In this document: in pieces, positions 12,221 through 12,427 of the stretch | Layout: every line of letters starts with the position of its first letter | Numbering within the stretch: the stretch's first letter is position 1 | Assembly (NCBI GenBank): GCA_030688135.1 | Contig: JAUYIW010000045.1 | Span: 1 to 12,427 of the forward strand | Origin: Candidatus Uhrbacteria bacterium | GTDB lineage: Bacteria > Patescibacteriota > Patescibacteriia > UBA9934 | Reading direction: 5' to 3' | DNA length: 12,427 bases | The notes under the pieces: generated by a model | The model's input: only the letters and a program-made list of their open reading frames with translations | Told to the model about the DNA's origin: nothing | Database searches by the model: none | Position numbers and translations under genes: made by a program

Positions 12221-12427
12221 AGCAAATTTCCATATTCTTGATAATTTTCCTTTATGACATTTTTCCAATTTGCGGTTTCATTTCCACCACCAAGATCATT
12301 TTTATGATACACAAACAAAACACAAACTTTGTTTGTGTTTTTATGTTTAGCCACAATACATCTATTTCCTGAACCATGCCTTGATTCTTGTGTTCCTGAA
12401 ATCTTAAACTCTGTTTTACAAATAACT
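12217..12427 (-). CDS. C-terminal part of an unknown protein (runs off window)
   Basis: The last 69 residues of a minus-strand gene whose start lies beyond the right edge are present. The frame is open from the edge to TAA at 12219-12217 and reads VICKTEFKISGTQESRHG..., CIVAKHKN, KVCVLFVYHKNDLGGGNETA, ending NYQEYGNLL. Three cysteines, many Asn/Lys residues and AT-rich codons match the host composition. The VLFVYHKND stretch recalls the last strand of RelE/ParE-type toxin folds, but the fit is weak and I would not name it on that. The terminator at 12010-12034 probably serves this gene. Confidence 0.75.
   Translation of the reverse strand, partial: VICKTEFKISGTQESRHGSGNRCIVAKHKNTNKVCVLFVYHKNDLGGGNETANWKNVIKENYQEYGNLL

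Overview
The window looks like chromosomal DNA of an uncultivated, AT-rich bacterium. A member of Patescibacteria (CPR) is my best guess. The reasons are the very short HrcA, housekeeping genes without Shine-Dalgarno (SD) sites, long disordered lineage-specific proteins, and intergenic DNA full of palindromic repeats and degenerate TA-rich tracts. This assignment is inference: no rRNA or other phylogenetic marker is present. Every confident gene is on the minus strand, so the reading order is right to left.

Heat-shock region (about 5265 to 204). A sigma70-type promoter whose -10 box sits inside a perfect CIRCE-type operator drives hrcA, then grpE, dnaK, a small membrane protein, and dnaJ. This is a classical class I chaperone operon: HrcA represses, and DnaK/DnaJ/GrpE form the Hsp70 folding machine. 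The operon has been heavily colonised by palindromic repeats. One lies in frame inside the disordered N-terminus of GrpE, one in frame near the C-terminus of the small membrane protein, two between dnaK and that gene, and a tandem pair of arms lies beyond dnaJ.

Orphan genes (5275 to 7891). Two short GC-richer genes of unknown function (142 and 119 aa) precede an AT-rich spacer that holds a possible gene relic. Next comes a 355-aa mostly disordered protein with an excellent promoter and a terminator.

Potassium module (7958 to 9948). A two-helix K+ channel (TVGFGD filter) and a CPA2-type K+/H+ antiporter with a C-terminal TrkA-N domain lie 5 nt apart. Together they probably handle K+ movement and pH.

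Accessory right end (about 10070 to 12427). Two isolated GC-richer genes, an unknown acidic protein and a strikingly GC-rich small lipoprotein, share an 18-bp upstream promoter module. Each has its own strong terminator. Between them lies the broken 3' end of an IS3/IS150-family transposase gene with a possible right inverted repeat. The far right holds an inverted-repeat element with a tiny basic ORF and the C-terminus of a gene that runs off the window. No CRISPR array, rRNA or convincing tRNA was found.
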